Positions 1 to 13,625 of a stretch of DNA of 64,000 bases are shown in pieces. The DNA is from Glandiceps talaboti. Its lineage: Eukaryota > Hemichordata > Enteropneusta > Spengelidae. The notes under the pieces are model-generated. The model was not told where the DNA came from. It was given only the letters and a program-made list of their open reading frames with translations, and did not search any database. The translations under genes were made by a program, and so were the position numbers. Location: positions 15,252,806 to 15,316,805 of the forward strand of contig NC_135567.1 of the NCBI RefSeq assembly GCF_964340395.1, given 5' to 3'. Numbering within the stretch: position 1 is the first letter of the stretch; every line of letters begins with the position of its first letter.

Positions 1-566
1 AATCACATTATGTTCTTAAATGCATAAATATGGCTTGAAATAACAAATATGAATATGGGTTTCCAAAGCAACCTAAATATCAAAGAGATTTTAACTCCTC
101 GTTTAGGATTGAAACTTTTTGCAAACCTCCAGGAGTGCCTGGATGTTAATCTCTTGTATCTAAACGAGATTTTAGCTGGAGTGCAGTTGAGTTGCAGTTG
201 AGCCAAAACGACAACTGGGTAGATTATGTGGGTTGTCCCAGTGTGTATCTTCTATTCCTCGCCAGGTGAGAAACCATACTCATTAATCTTTGAGTCTTTC
301 AACTATGTATAATAATAGTAATAATAATAATAATAATCATAATCATAATGTATTTATTGCCATTGTGCATCAGCCAGTCGGTGATCAATATATTAATTAT
401 AGTGTTCCTATGAAATCAATACTGGATCGTTAGATTGAAAGGCTAAAGTTTAATTACTTTGGTTTCTCACTTGCCGAGTAATTATATAAAGGTACACACG
501 AGGACGGCACATGCAAACCACCAACTAACGAATTATGTTAGGTAAGCTGTGTAGAGCACTCTGCCT

Positions 567-570
<4 letters not shown>

Positions 571-658
<88 letters not shown>
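571..658. repeat. (TA)n microsatellite
   Basis: A pure TA run of ~88 bp after a short TG run. Confidence 0.95.
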
Positions 659-661
<3 letters not shown>

Positions 662-2159
662 TGGATTTTTAGTACACCTGAACTAAAGATATTCTGTAAG
701 CTACAAAATACCCAGTCACCCAGTCATCTGATACAACAAGGATAGTTCAGCCTGAGTATGAATGAAGGACACGTATCTTATTAAGAACTTGACATGAACT
801 GAAATTGCTCCTGTAAGTGTCTGAAAAGGGTTCGACATAACATAATTATTCAATCAAATTAACATAAATTAACATAATACTCCTACTAATCATCTTATAC
901 AAACATTTCGCTTTAACCATTATCACATAATGCTTACATTCATCTGCTTCATTTTTTGTGTCGCTTTTAACAAATTCTTCTTTTTTTAAATTTGTTTTTA
1001 TTTGCGGGGTCTCTGAAACTTTACAAGTCTATATAAAAGGAGTACAGAAACTGAAATGCAGGAAATACTGTAGTACATATACTTTGACAGGGATGGGGAA
1101 ATGATTTACACTGTGAGGCCTGACCATTTGTCAATAAGTTTTCCATATCTGTCATTTCTTTTGGAAATATACAGTTCAGTCTTCATTGTCATTTTAATAT
1201 TCAAAATAACTAAGTTTAAGGATGGTATAGTTTTCTTAAGTTTGCAGTCAAAAATTGTTTTCTTTACAATCAGTAACAAATGATTTAGGAGTAATGAGAA
1301 GGCAGTGTCATCTAACAGAATTTGTTTAGCTGATAAATTTTGTGGGGCTCCAGTAACAAATTCTTTCCTAAGTACATGAATAATAAAAACATGTAACTAT
1401 TCATTGTACAAGCTAATACTGGATATATGTACCTGACACAGAATTGTATCAAAGTTGATTTTTTAATAGATTCAAGTAACTTTCCTATATAGATATCAAA
1501 ATCTACCTAGATAGAATGCCAGAGTCTTGGGCCACAGATAATAGCCTGGTCGATCTTTAACCTTGTTAAAAATACCTGGAACATTATGTATATTGTTTGC
1601 CCTGATTTTGCAAAGAGTTTTGAATTCCTTGATAATAGTTATATAGTTAATAGATATAGTTAATGATATAAACAGTAACAGCATGCATACTACTACACAA
1701 GGTATAATCTGTTGAAGTTCAAACAAAATCCATGGTCATGTTTATATCATTAACTAAATACAGAGCCCACACAGTGTACAGTGATGCTTGTGTGGTATCT
1801 TTATGGTGTCTATCTCAACATGAAACCTTGTGATCAAGCTCACTGATCTTGATAAGTTTATTTAATAGTTTTAACACGGTCTATAGAAATGGACTGTAAT
1901 GTAATGTAATAGAAAAGAATTATGATGCAGTTGTTCTAGTTTCGATTGAGATGTTTAACCTTCAAGGTATAACTAAGCTCCCTGTATTATTAAGCTCGAT
2001 GTTTACATGGGAAACCTCTGTAGGGAATATAAAACAAATCGGGGTCATATTAGCGTTTTGATAAATAAGACGTTGTCATGGCAACACTCGGTTGAATGCA
2101 CCCAAATGGGGTTATAAAGCACCATACTTGTGTATACTAAATCACTTGACGATAAATGC

Positions 2160-2553
2160 AAAATCTGTCATCGTCATCATCATCAGCATCAGCATCACTA
2201 TCATCACCACCATCACCACCCCCACCACCATCATCATGATCATGATCATCATCATCATCATCATCAGTGAACTCGAAAAGAAATATATGCAAAAAGTGAA
2301 CGTGAAGACTAATGTGCATAAAATGAACTTAAACCAATTTGATTGCTTCTTATCCTTGATACATACTGATTAAGATTAACTACGATTGTGTGGTACGTAT
2401 AGAAATTTGATTGACACCAAATGATGTCTTCCATGACTTTTGATCTCAGTGACAATATTAAAATCAACATCAATGTCACCTTGTATGTATGTATGTATGT
2501 ATGTATGTATGTATGTATGTATGTATGCATGCATGTATGTATGTATGTATGTG

Positions 2554-2587
<34 letters not shown>

Positions 2588-2624
2588 TGTATGTATGTGT
2601 GTATGTGTATATATATGTATACAA

Positions 2625-2691
<67 letters not shown>

Positions 2692-2772
2692 ATGTATGTA
2701 TGTATGTATGTATGTATGTGTGTATGTATGTGTGTGTGTGGGGGGGTAGGTAGGTAGGTAGGTAGGTAGGTA
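2160..2772. repeat. Compound microsatellite cluster
   Basis: (CAT)n at 2165-2267; (GTAT)n at 2483-2600; (GT)n and (TA)n at 2625-2690; GTAT again; G7; then (GGTA)n to 2772. Confidence 0.93.
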
Positions 2773-3121
2773 AACAGAACTGTCTACTTTTATTTAATAC
2801 CAAATTATTACCATTATATAACCTTTCGTCATTTAATAAATAAACATCTTCCTGTAAGAATTTATGATTCATTATAGAGAGCAGATACAGAGACAGCATA
2901 AATAATGTACACTCAATTACTCCTGTACTCAACCATGTGGAGACAAGATCACTGTCCTTCGGGCTACAATGTAATTGATATAGTTCTCTGAAATTCTATA
3001 CTGACATCAGATCACATATTAACAATTCATCAACTCTAGCAGTGTATGTTATATGTCGTACATGTATCCACCACATGGCTGTTCATTCAGAAAGTCACTG
3101 CAAATCTGACGTCTCCTTTCA

Positions 3122-3345
3122 GTTTAAAGTAGCCATATCGATGAGGATTTGGTATTTATTTTTTATTTTTTATTTACAGTTTTATCATTGCTTCCTATTA
3201 GAAAATCAATGTGAAACAGCATAGACTAAGTCTGTGTTTGTAGCTCAGTTCAATGCAAAAAGCTCAAAAGTGTGTAAAAAGTTTGTTATTGTACGTAAAA
3301 TAACAAAAAATTTACACTTTTATCAATCTTCCGCAATTTATTGAG
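3122..3345. mobile_element. TTAA foldback MITE, partial copy
   Basis: The left arm (TTTAAAGTAGCCATATCGAT...) and the centre are present. The right arm is lost after the inverted CAATTTATTGAG segment. Same family as 50375-50710. Confidence 0.7.
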
Positions 3346-3976
3346 GATTGGAGACCTCGTCTGAGTCGATTTTCAGGTCACCCCAATCTATCTTAGAGAA
3401 GTCAGGCGTTGCTGTTTTGGTTGGGAATTACTTTTCTGGGGGCCCTAAGCAAAATAAATGCAGCTCGGGTAAATTGATCCTCGCCTATGGCCCGATGAAT
3501 GCAACATCACCTATGCCCCCTCTAAAAGGTGGAACGTCTTTACAACTAAATTGTGTCGAATAAACCACACTCCTGTGTTTTCTGGATAACTGTGTGCCTT
3601 TGGTTTAAAACTGTATAATCAAGAACATAAATCATCTATGAGCTTACCTATCAAGTGCAAATGCTGTCATTTGTACTCATTCTTACTCATAAATACGATA
3701 CATTTGTACTCATTCTTACTCATAAATACGATACTACCAATCCAGAGTGACTACTGAGTTTTAGTTAGATATTGTCGCAAACAAGAGCTGTTATTTCTTC
3801 CACAACACTATTTCGTGGACGGTGCTGTAAAATAGGGTGTGGTTTACGACGATATAATTATGCGGCACAATGTTTGTTATGGGTAGACCGACTCGGCCAA
3901 TAAGAGGCCTTGATTTCGGTTGGTTATATGGAGCCATAACCCACTCTTTCTTAGGGATGTGGACCTATATAGTAGT

Positions 3977-4088
3977 ATAAGTAAGATAGACAACGAGTTC
4001 GGTAGGGTTATGTGGCAAAAGCTCGGGGTACGCCTCCTCACTTATTGGCACATAACCCTCCCGAACTCGTTGACAATCTATTACTTAT
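3977..4088. repeat. Hairpin palindrome, ~38-bp arms
   Basis: ATAAGTAAGATAGACAACGA, then GTTCGGTAGGGTTATGTG, mirrored by CACATAACCCTCCCGAACTC and GTTGACAATCTATTACTTAT. The loop is about 35 bases. Confidence 0.75.
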
Positions 4089-5072
4089 GTCTTTCATAAC
4101 ATTTTTGTTACAGATTACAAAACAAAATCCAAACAATGTTAGCACGCAAGCATATAAAATGATACATTTTATATCACAGTGAACACAAAGCAACATTACT
4201 GTTGGATGAAACGAGTAAGATTTCAAGCACAAAACGGTTTATTTGTGTCAACAATGAGATAAAATTTAACATTTCATGTGTGCGTGTGTTATCAGTGCCT
4301 GTATTTTTATATGTGAAATTCATAACAAAATAACAATGTTTATACGTCAAAAACGTCATGACGTATAACTGAAGATATATAGCCTTTCTGGTTTCATGGT
4401 AATACTAATAGACATACTTTTTTGTGAATCCGTAACCTTGGGTTATAATAGTGTTTGCGTTCGCCTTCCAATTCCTACTATAATATTGGCCAACGCCGGG
4501 AAACACAACATCTATCTGTATCAGTTTACTTGAGTCTCTTTTCAACCTTCTCTCTAATTTCAACCCCTGTTTCTCCTTGTTGGTGCTGAATTTAGATCTG
4601 ATCTTTACAGCGACGAGTTCTCACCCTCGGGAAATCAAGTAATTGAAGTTATCATCAACCAACTACATCAAATGCACAATGGCTCTTTCATTTATAAAGA
4701 GTACTTTACTCATGGGATATAATTCGCTGGGGGTTATTCAAACACGGAACGTTTAATTTGTATGGACATAACTCGCACGGGTATAGAGTTCGAACTTAAC
4801 AACATGTTGTGATAGCATCTACTAGAATCATGGTAAACAGTTAAAGATACAGTTGAGATGTACGATTGTGTATTTGTTTACGTGGTTGCTCTGCTGCTAT
4901 ACAGTTCTCATGAAATCTATACTATTGTATGGTTTGGTGAATTCTATAGAATCAGTCTGATATAACATTTGAATTTCGAGTGTTCGTGACATATCTCCCC
5001 CTCCCCTTCTGTCTGCCTGTCTCTCAGTGTGTCATACCTTCCGCTATCTTTGTCTAAATGTCTGAGCATGTT

Positions 5073-5312
<240 letters not shown>

Positions 5313-7743
5313 CTTCCCCTTAAACCCCTAAAAGTATTCTCCGTATACAACAACCATCAATGTGTATTTACAAATACGAGAAGTGAAAATTTAATGTTCT
5401 CTATTACAATTGTTGTACTCTTCTCGCACAAAGGGCACGTAGTTTGTTATTAAACATTCATATGTGTGAAAGATATCAGCAAACTATACATGGAATTAGA
5501 GTGATCAAGTTCCACTTAAATTGCTTTGGAGTGTATCGAGTTTCTCGAAGTCTAAACTCAGAACCGTTGAAGCAAAACGAATACAATGCACATAGAATTC
5601 AAAAAATTAATTGGTAATTAACGGACTATTTCATTTCAGATACAACCGGCGAAAAAACACCGTACGGTGCTTGAATGATGGGAGCTAAAGAAAGACTTCA
5701 CGCAAAGATAACGTTAGGTAAAAACAACAATGTATCTGATACAAAAACACCAGTAGTTGCCCTTGCTGTAAGTTCAGGAAAATTTGCATCAGTTTGTTAC
5801 GTCTGTTAAAGTTATAATAAATTTAATAACAGTGAGACTCGATTGTTATAATGTGCAGTGGTCTATCAACTTGAATAAACAGCAGAACTGTGGAATCCGG
5901 AGCTCCTGTGGTGTATAAGTTGATAATTTACCGACACTAATCAAACTGTCTTTGCATTACACTTTCGTTAAAGTCTCGTTCCTGCTTGCCACAAACACGC
6001 AAACGCACTGGTGTTTGCTGGCGGAGTGTATATCATTTCCTCATTATTTAACTGTACAATTACTCGGTCATTCTTACTAAAGTATTCAAATGGTTTAATT
6101 TCCACTGGGCATGATATACCTAATTAGGTATCCGGTGTCGTTACTTTTCCTTCAAATGTATATACCTATCAATACCAATCAATATTTCCAATCAAGTTAA
6201 GTATACTCATCCTCGTTCATAAGACCATCCATGGTATACTCATCCTCGTTCATAAGATCATCCATATTTTACCCGTGGATATATGATCTACATTATCAAG
6301 TCGTTTTTTCACAAATTGACTAATTACATTGCGATGTATCCAATATCATTTTATTTTTTCGAGTTGATACGGTGTAGGTTTCCATAACATCTGCATTCGC
6401 AAGATCTAGAACAGCCATAGTTTAGCCCAGTAATATATTGTAAACCTAAATAAGTTTGCCATCTGAAAACCTTTTGATGTTACTGTCTTAAGCCAGTTCT
6501 AAAACACAATTTCTTTTACTAATTGCCAGATTGGTACATGTACAAGACAACATTTTAGTCACTAATTGTTTTCGCGCCTTTTCCAGGAGATAAACTATAG
6601 AATAAGTCATTAACGAAAATGTCCATGTTTAAAGTACGATTTATATTATCGAAATAATACAATACCATGACAACTATATAATTGGAATATCACCCTCAGT
6701 GGCTGGATGTGTGTTTGGATGTACTACCCTCACAAGGCATGCTGGACGGGAGTTGGCCATTTTGTATGTTATGTAAGTGTCGGTGTACCGAACAGTTTGT
6801 GGTGTTTGACCTGTATAATAAACTATGTAAACAGTATTCTTTGTTCCTGTGTCGTGTCAATATCAAATGCACAACTTTAGGTAGCCAGTAATATGTCATC
6901 TATAAAAATGGGTTCCTTCCATTATCCGTCCGTTTGTCCGTCCGTCCGTCCGTCCATAATATGTAAAATCTCTGACATGCAATATCCAATCAAACCTAAC
7001 ACAAAGGTGATAAATCTGATGGTACACAATATCTTTATATTCGACCCGGATATTTACCTTCTGAGTCAAAATTTATATGGTGACAAAATTTATGTTATTA
7101 GTCACACAGAGGTAAAATAGAGTAAAGTATTTGAGGCGCCAATGTCTTCTGCGAAGACTTGTTCTTTATTCCTTTTTGAGTTGGAATTTTTCACAAATCT
7201 GTGATAATGTGAAGTAATACAAGTATACAAATTGACCAGTACTATATTCGACTCTTCAAAGACTTATCTGATCCTAATCGGACTACGTCTGAGGACCACA
7301 CTATATGTCTTATCTCATTAGAATCCTTTTAAACAGTTTACAAATCTACATATAGAATGCACGGAAAGATAAGCATATCACGCCAACGTCGTACAAAGAC
7401 AGTATTTGACGTCCATGGGAATGTCTTTATCAAATTTTATCAAATGTCACTATTTGAGCTTATCTTATTAACAGCACTCTGTATAAGTGTCAAGAGAAGA
7501 AAATAAAATAGCGCGGTTGAAAAAAAAAACAGTATTCGACTTTGATCAAAAGGTTATGTAGTGATATGATATAGCTGAAACATACTTCACCATCATTTGT
7601 AATTTAATGAACTCAAACCTTGTACTAAAGTATAATTTGTTATATGTATGAAAAATATGAAACAGTGCGGTTGAAAATAAACAGTATTCAATTTTGATCA
7701 AAAGGTTTATGTAGTAATATGATAGAGCCGAAGCATACTTGTT

Positions 7744-7999
7744 AATAGGGAACTTGCAAACCCGCCATGTTGAATGTTGCATCATTGGAAATGTGATAAT
7801 AAATACTAATCAATTAGTATTGTAAACAATAATCTTACATTGTTTGTAACCACAAATAATCAATTCATAGTCACCCTGACCATTGTGGGAGGTTTATTTT
7901 ATCAGTACTGTGCTCCTGATTAGGTATTACGATAAACACAGATAATCCCATAGCCCTTTGTGTCTGAGCATGCTCAGTTTGGATTGCAAGTTCCCTATT
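7744..7999. mobile_element. 256-bp MITE with perfect 16-bp inverted ends
   Basis: Begins AATAGGGAACTTGCAA and ends TTGCAAGTTCCCTATT, exact inverse complements. It interrupts the second copy of a local ~150-bp direct duplication (7535 and 7665), which supports insertion. Its left interior (ACCCGCCATGTTGAATGTTG, then CATCATTGG) resembles sequence upstream of the THAP pseudogene at 21518-21560. Confidence 0.7.
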
Positions 8000-8305
8000 G
8001 TCACTTGTAATTTAATAAATTAAAACCTAGTGCTAAAATATAATTATGACTATAAAAATATCCTATGACGTAATTTGTTATATGTATGACAAACATTGAG
8101 CAAATCCCTACTGTCCAACCACTGCTAGAGATAACAATGCCAGAAGACAATTGTAATGTCGTAGAAGACATGCATTGGCATTACACTAGAATAACTTAAT
8201 AGACATTTATTTCTCAATTTTCAGTTGAGTAGAAAGCTTACAAACTGAGCTTGTGCCAGTTGTGAGTAATTTTATCAGTACGTATTTTGTATATACGTGT
8301 CCATA

Positions 8306-8398
8306 TTTTACAGTGGCCATATGGATGAGAATTGGGTATTTATTTTGGATTTTCAATTTTTGTAAAAGAAATAATTTTATCATGGCTTCCTAGTCATT
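8306..8398. mobile_element. TTAA foldback MITE, left-arm fragment
   Basis: TTTACAGTGGCCATATGGAT through TATTTATTTTGGATTTT to ATCATGGCTTCCTA. Only the outer ~90 bp of one arm survives. Confidence 0.65.
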
Positions 8399-8445
8399 TA
8401 TAGCATCGTCTCTTTTGAGTAAATTAGAAAAAGAAGTAAACAATG

Positions 8446-8663
8446 GAAAATATAAAGAAAACTGCGCAGATTCTGAGATATTGTTCCTCTTGCCCCCTGT
8501 GGTTATAGGTAAACAATTGAAACATATAAAGAAAACTGTGCAGATTCTCAGATATTGTTCCTCTTGCCCCCTGTGGTTATATGTAAACAAAAGAAACATA
8601 TATCATAAGAAAACTGTGCAGATTCTCAGATATTGTTCCTCCAGCCTCCGTGCTTATAGGTAA
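8446..8663. repeat. Three-copy ~75-bp tandem repeat
   Basis: AAGAAAACTGTGCAGATTCT, CAGATATTGTTCCTCTTGCC and CCCTGTGGTTATAGGTAAAC occur three times, ending in a diverged copy. Confidence 0.75.
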
Positions 8664-9299
8664 CAATCTGATGTTGCACTACATTCTTATCTTTTATAAC
8701 TTCTGCTGTACGAGTATCTTCTAGAGCTTGATGGAATGTGATTAAGTGTTCTAAATGTAGAGGAGATTACTCGACACAGAACTGAAACCACACAAGGGAA
8801 ATAAAGTAATTTCAGGCAACTTCATTTATCCCATGTGTCACTTATAAGAACATCAAATCTTACTTCTGAAAGGACTGCTGTCTGTCAGCAGCATAGCATT
8901 CAAGGGTCTCTAATAACTAATCTCACTACCAATTCCATTTGCACTTACTCGGGCAATTACTACCGAGTACACTTTTATGTGGAGCGATATACTTCTATCA
9001 AATAATCTGTTTGAGATTGCATGCAATTGAAAATGACAGACGAAGGTCCAAGGTCACAGTTCAAAACAAGTTCATTACCAAGTTGTGATTTTTTATTTTC
9101 AGCTGTCCAGATAAAGTTGATATAAAAATGACACAGGCTGACTGTCGAACTTTTTTCCTCAAGTAAAACTACTTACATAAAATCTCAATTAAGCTCTTCT
9201 AGTATATTTTAATGATACATGCCTTCTACAGCATTACAATTACTTTCTGGTATTGCTTGATTGCATAGTAGGGTTTTCCACAACATTTGTAATAATGAA

Positions 9300-9510
9300 A
9301 AATTACGTCATCAGCTCATGTATAGATTATATTTTGATACCAGATTTGAGTTCAGTCACTTGCAAGTGATGATTGAGTGTGCTTCAGTAAATAGACACTA
9401 GAGGGCGATATACTAATTATATAAATTACATCATTGGATCATTTATAAGTTATATTTAGATACCAGATTTGAGTTCAGTCACTTACAAGTGATGGTTATA
9501 TATGTTTCAG
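9300..9510. repeat. Two-copy ~110-bp direct repeat
   Basis: ATATTTTGATACCAGATTTG, AGTTCAGTCACTTGCAAGTG and TTCAG are repeated at 9320 and 9440. The block between holds a CACTAGAGGGCG motif. Confidence 0.6.
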
Positions 9511-10439
9511 CACATGGAATACCATGAGTGCCTTTTGAATATGCAGCAAAATGTTACCTCAAAATGTATATACTCAGCTGTGCCTCTTAATCAGTTACTT
9601 TCTCATTTCTATGAAAGAGCCTTTCAACATGTTTTAAGAATTGACTGATAAGTCTTTATTATAAACAGACAATGTTCTTGAAGTCAAACGTGGCATTGAA
9701 CGGTGTGTTATTTGTTCTCTATCTCAAAAATTCAATTATGTGACCTCGACGTTGATTTATTCTTGTTATTGACCTATACAACTAACATTGACCTTAGAAT
9801 TGCATGTATCCGATAAAACTAATGCATACTAAATCATTCGATTAGTTAATTGAAAACTTAGGTTCAAAATAAATTCACAAACGATCGACCTTCCAAGGTT
9901 CCACGTCGATGCATAAAACCAGAAATGCAAAAAGAATTATGATATAATAAAGACATCCATTCTACGTATTTCAAAGCTGCTGTTTATGTTTTCAAATTTC
10001 AGCAGTGTCCTCTTTAGTTCGCCTCTTTGAATCCTCTTTCAAACACGTCCTCTTAAGCCAAATATAAAAATTGTGTTTCCGGTAATCCGACCGACCCTAG
10101 TTTAAGCCCTCGACCCTAAACGTTTGTTGGCATGCAAAAGGATAAAATGTGACAATTTACTGATATATCTATGTACATCTTCATTCCTTTGCCTCATCTG
10201 CGGTCCAAAGAGAAACCCGGTATTTTTAGACTATAACAGTACAGTCTGCATAACGCATTCGTCGTCTTATAATTGTATTAATTTACTTCTCTTGCTTCTC
10301 ATTAAAATCACATAAGTATTGTGACCAACGAGTGTCTTATCTTAGGGTCGAAGTAATGTTTTTTTCAACAAATTAAAGTAAAATAAAATAAAATTCCGAA
10401 CTACCTACCCTATTTTCTGATCTCATCTTTTCTGAAACA

Positions 10440-10551
10440 ACTATTTTCTTTATTTTGTTTTTATTTTTTTATTTTTTTTATTTTATTTTTATTTTATTTT
10501 ATTTTTATTTATTTATTTTTTTATTTATTTTATTTTATTTTATTTTATTTT

Positions 10552-10593
<42 letters not shown>

Positions 10594-10603
10594 GGGGGGG
10601 GGC
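10440..10603. repeat. T-rich (TTTTA)n, T-run and G-run
   Basis: (TTTTA)n-like sequence leads into about 40 T and then 9-10 G. Long homopolymers like these are prone to assembly error. Confidence 0.9.
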
Positions 10604-11994
10604 TTATGCCTCTGCATGTATGCAAGCATTCTACTAACAGTAATGCATGGTCTCTTCTTCCTTGATATATTCTCAAGTTCTTCGTCTCTTGGTTCCGCGC
10701 TTTCAGCCACCTCCTATTACCCCCAACCCCACCCCTTCTCTGCCAATACCCCTCTGCTAGTGTTCCTTTTAATAGTTCTTTGCTATTTATTTACCTTTCA
10801 GTTTACATTTTTGGTTGTGCCCTCTGTAAGTTCAATTGTTATTGTGCCAGTAAGTCGTCCCTTATCTAGACCTGGGATCTAGTCAGACACCCTAGATATT
10901 GCGTGTTTTGACCTATAAACTCTTACTATAAATCTATACACAATGGTGGAATTTGTACTTTTGAGGATCGCAGGTCCTTGCGAGTTACTGCTCACTCGCG
11001 TTATTTGACACAACCACGCAGGAACTATAAGAAACTGCACATGCTACACTTTAAGATAGCAAGATTGAATAAACTTTTGATCTCAATGAAAAGAACTAGC
11101 ATGCCACCATGAAGACATCAAGTGCAGATGTCAAAACATTGGTGCATGCATGTCTGCATGTAGTTGCAGTACATTTTAAAAAGCTTATTTCATTCAGACC
11201 AAATGTAGCAAGAAATTGCAACCTTGCCATCTAAATAGTAGAATATAATATTATTTGTTTCTGTATGATTGTATCAAGCAGAATGATTAAACAGTAACAT
11301 GCGATGCCCTCAGTCCTAAAGCGACCTTTCTCTGATATTGTTAATGTTTCCTGCCAAACATACAGAAATGTTCATGCCTTCAGCAACATGTTGGTCGTTT
11401 ACAATCAAATACTCAGTTGTAGGCAACACTTTCCTGCAATTTATTGTTGCCTAGCAACTGTTCTTACATGGATATGCAATGTGTGTTACTCTAGGCAACT
11501 GAATAATGCACCATTTGTAATAGTCTGTTACTGAGTCCGCCATTAGTCTAAGAGTAGGATGTGCCTCGGGGACCAATTTCCTAGAACATTAGTTCACTAA
11601 AGTTCACTAAATCCCTCTAAGCTTTGCAATATGAAAGCTTGCTCCTAGTTCTTACAAATTAGAAAAGGTAATTGGGGTTTCATAGTCTTGTTTGCGAGGA
11701 ACTCGATAATCTTTTATTTCACCATCAATGGAGTAAATCGAATATTTGATTCTAAATGGCATAACACTATTATAACTTAGACCTAGAAGTTTTTAAACAA
11801 ATGTTTGGTGACTCTTGATCACAACTGAAAGTGGAATAGAGTTTTCCTGAGAAAAGTACCAGCGAAAGTGCGAGACTTCTATTCCGAGGAGCAGAATACA
11901 TCAAATGAGCATAAAATCACAGTCATCGATAGCAGTGGCAGATTTCCACTGGTACAGATTCTCCACAGTTGTGATGTCCACGTTGATACAGCCC

Positions 11995-12195
11995 ATTTCA
12001 AGTTGCCGTTCAATGGCTCTGTTTGATACAACTATGCAGAAACCATTCAGTGGCTCTGTTTGATACAACTACGCAGAAACCATTCAGTTGCTCTGTTTGA
12101 TACAAACATGCAGAAACCATTCAGTGGCTCTGTTTGATACAACTACGCAGAAACCATTCAGTGGCTCTGTTTGATACAACCATGCAGAAACCAAT
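11995..12195. repeat. Five-copy ~40-bp tandem repeat before the TTGG block
   Basis: The unit CAGTGGCTCTGTTTGATACA, ACTACGCAGAAACCATT is repeated five times with small changes. Confidence 0.75.
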
Positions 12196-12221
12196 AAGAA
12201 ACTGCATATGCTATACTGATC

Positions 12222-13014
12222 TGGTTGGTTGGTTGGTTGGTTGGTTGGTTGGTTGGTTGGTTGGTTGGTTGGTTGGTTGGTTGGTTGGTTGGTTGGTTGG
12301 TTGGTTGGTTGGTTGGTTGGTTGGTTGGTTGGTTGGTTGGTTGGTTGGTTGGTTGGTTGGTTGGTTGGTTGGTTGGTTGGTTGGTTGGTTGGTTGGTTGG
12401 TTGGTTGGTTGGTTGGTTGGTTGGTTGGTTGGTTGGTTGGTTGGTTGGTTGGTTGGTTGGTTGGTTGGTTGGTTGGTTGGTTGGTTGGTTGGTTGGTTGG
12501 TTGGTTGGTTGGTTGGTTGGTTGGTTGGTTGGTTGGTTGGTTGGTTGGTTGGTTGGTTGGTTGGTTGGTTGGTTGGTTGGTTGGTTGGTTGGTTGGTTGG
12601 TTGGTTGGTTGGTTGGTTGGTTGGTTGGTTGGTTGGTTGGTTGGTTGGTTGGTTGGTTGGTTGGTTGGTTGGTTGGTTGGTTGGTTGGTTGGTTGGTTGG
12701 TTGGTTGGTTGGTTGGTTGGTTGGTTGGTTGGTTGGTTGGTTGGTTGGTTGGTTGGTTGGTTGGTTGGTTGGTTGGTTGGTTGGTTGGTTGGTTGGTTGG
12801 TTGGTTGGTTGGTTGGTTGGTTGGTTGGTTGGTTGGTTGGTTGGTTGGTTGGTTGGTTGGTTGGTTGGGTGGGTGGGTGGGTGGGTGGGTGGGTGGGTGG
12901 GTGGGTGATTGGTTGGTTGGGTGGGTGGGTGGGTGGGTGGGTGGGTGGGTGGGTGGGTGGGTGGGTGACTGACTGACTGACTGACTGACTGACTGACTGT
13001 GATTGATTGATTGA
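12222..13014. repeat. Giant (TTGG)n block grading into (GGGT)n and (GACT)n
   Basis: About 640 bp of near-perfect TTGG tetramers, then GGGT tetramers interrupted once by GATTGGTTGGTT, then GACT and GATT tetramers. The long open frames across it (VGWL and NQPT repeats) are a by-product of a period that never creates stops. Confidence 0.97.
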
Positions 13015-13625
13015 TTTCTCCAACCTTATTCATTGAAATGTTAAAGTTAGAGATTAGATTCACCACAATTTCTTACTGCTCTCACAAAAGAACGAGTGAG
13101 TTAGAGAATCTCATAAATGATCTAGATTTAGAAATGTTCAAAGTCACATAAGGGAGCTAGATAATAAGGAAGGATAGTTTGAGCACTTAAGAGTTCAAAG
13201 GTTGAAAGAGGTTGATGTGAGAGCTAGAGTAAAAGGGACTGAAGGTGACGAAACGCTCTAAATATTTCTCAAATTAGAAAATGTATGAGCCTGAGAAGTT
13301 CCTGTAGTAATGTTTATTACACTGTGTTATTAGCAATTTCTACAACCACGTTCAAGTGAATTATTCAGTGGACCACAAAATCCTATTATTATAATAACCC
13401 AATGGCTCATTACCTTGACAACACATAAATAGCTCTATTAGTAACAAAATCCGCATATTCCATAAGATGATGAAATCTGACAGAACTTGTGACAATGTTG
13501 GCGCCGGAGATATGGGGCTTAACTGAACAAAACATTGAATGCATAGCAAGAAGTCTCTCCAATGCTTCACATCCCAAAAAAACACACCATTTATTGGAAG
13601 GTCGCCAAGCGGTCACATGAGTGCA

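Larger units (their letters stand above)
1..3120. other. No gene recognised
   Basis: AT-rich sequence with the TA and compound microsatellites listed. The ORFs are short, of low complexity or unconserved in appearance. Nothing else stands out. Confidence 0.6.

Noticed and set aside
2137-2319. Aspartate-rich small ORF
   Set aside because: Minus-strand translation of a CAT trinucleotide run, with no supporting signals.
2480-2770. CRISPR-like or VNTR array
   Set aside because: Simple compound microsatellite in a eukaryotic sequence, with no spacer structure. The same holds for the 54-bp and 99-bp minisatellites, which lack unique spacers.
12134-13066. Open frames of 227-302 codons encoding VGWL or NQPT repeats, resembling silk- or antifreeze-like proteins
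   Set aside because: By-product of the TTGG tetramer run. Open frames exist on both strands simultaneously and include the unrelated flanks.
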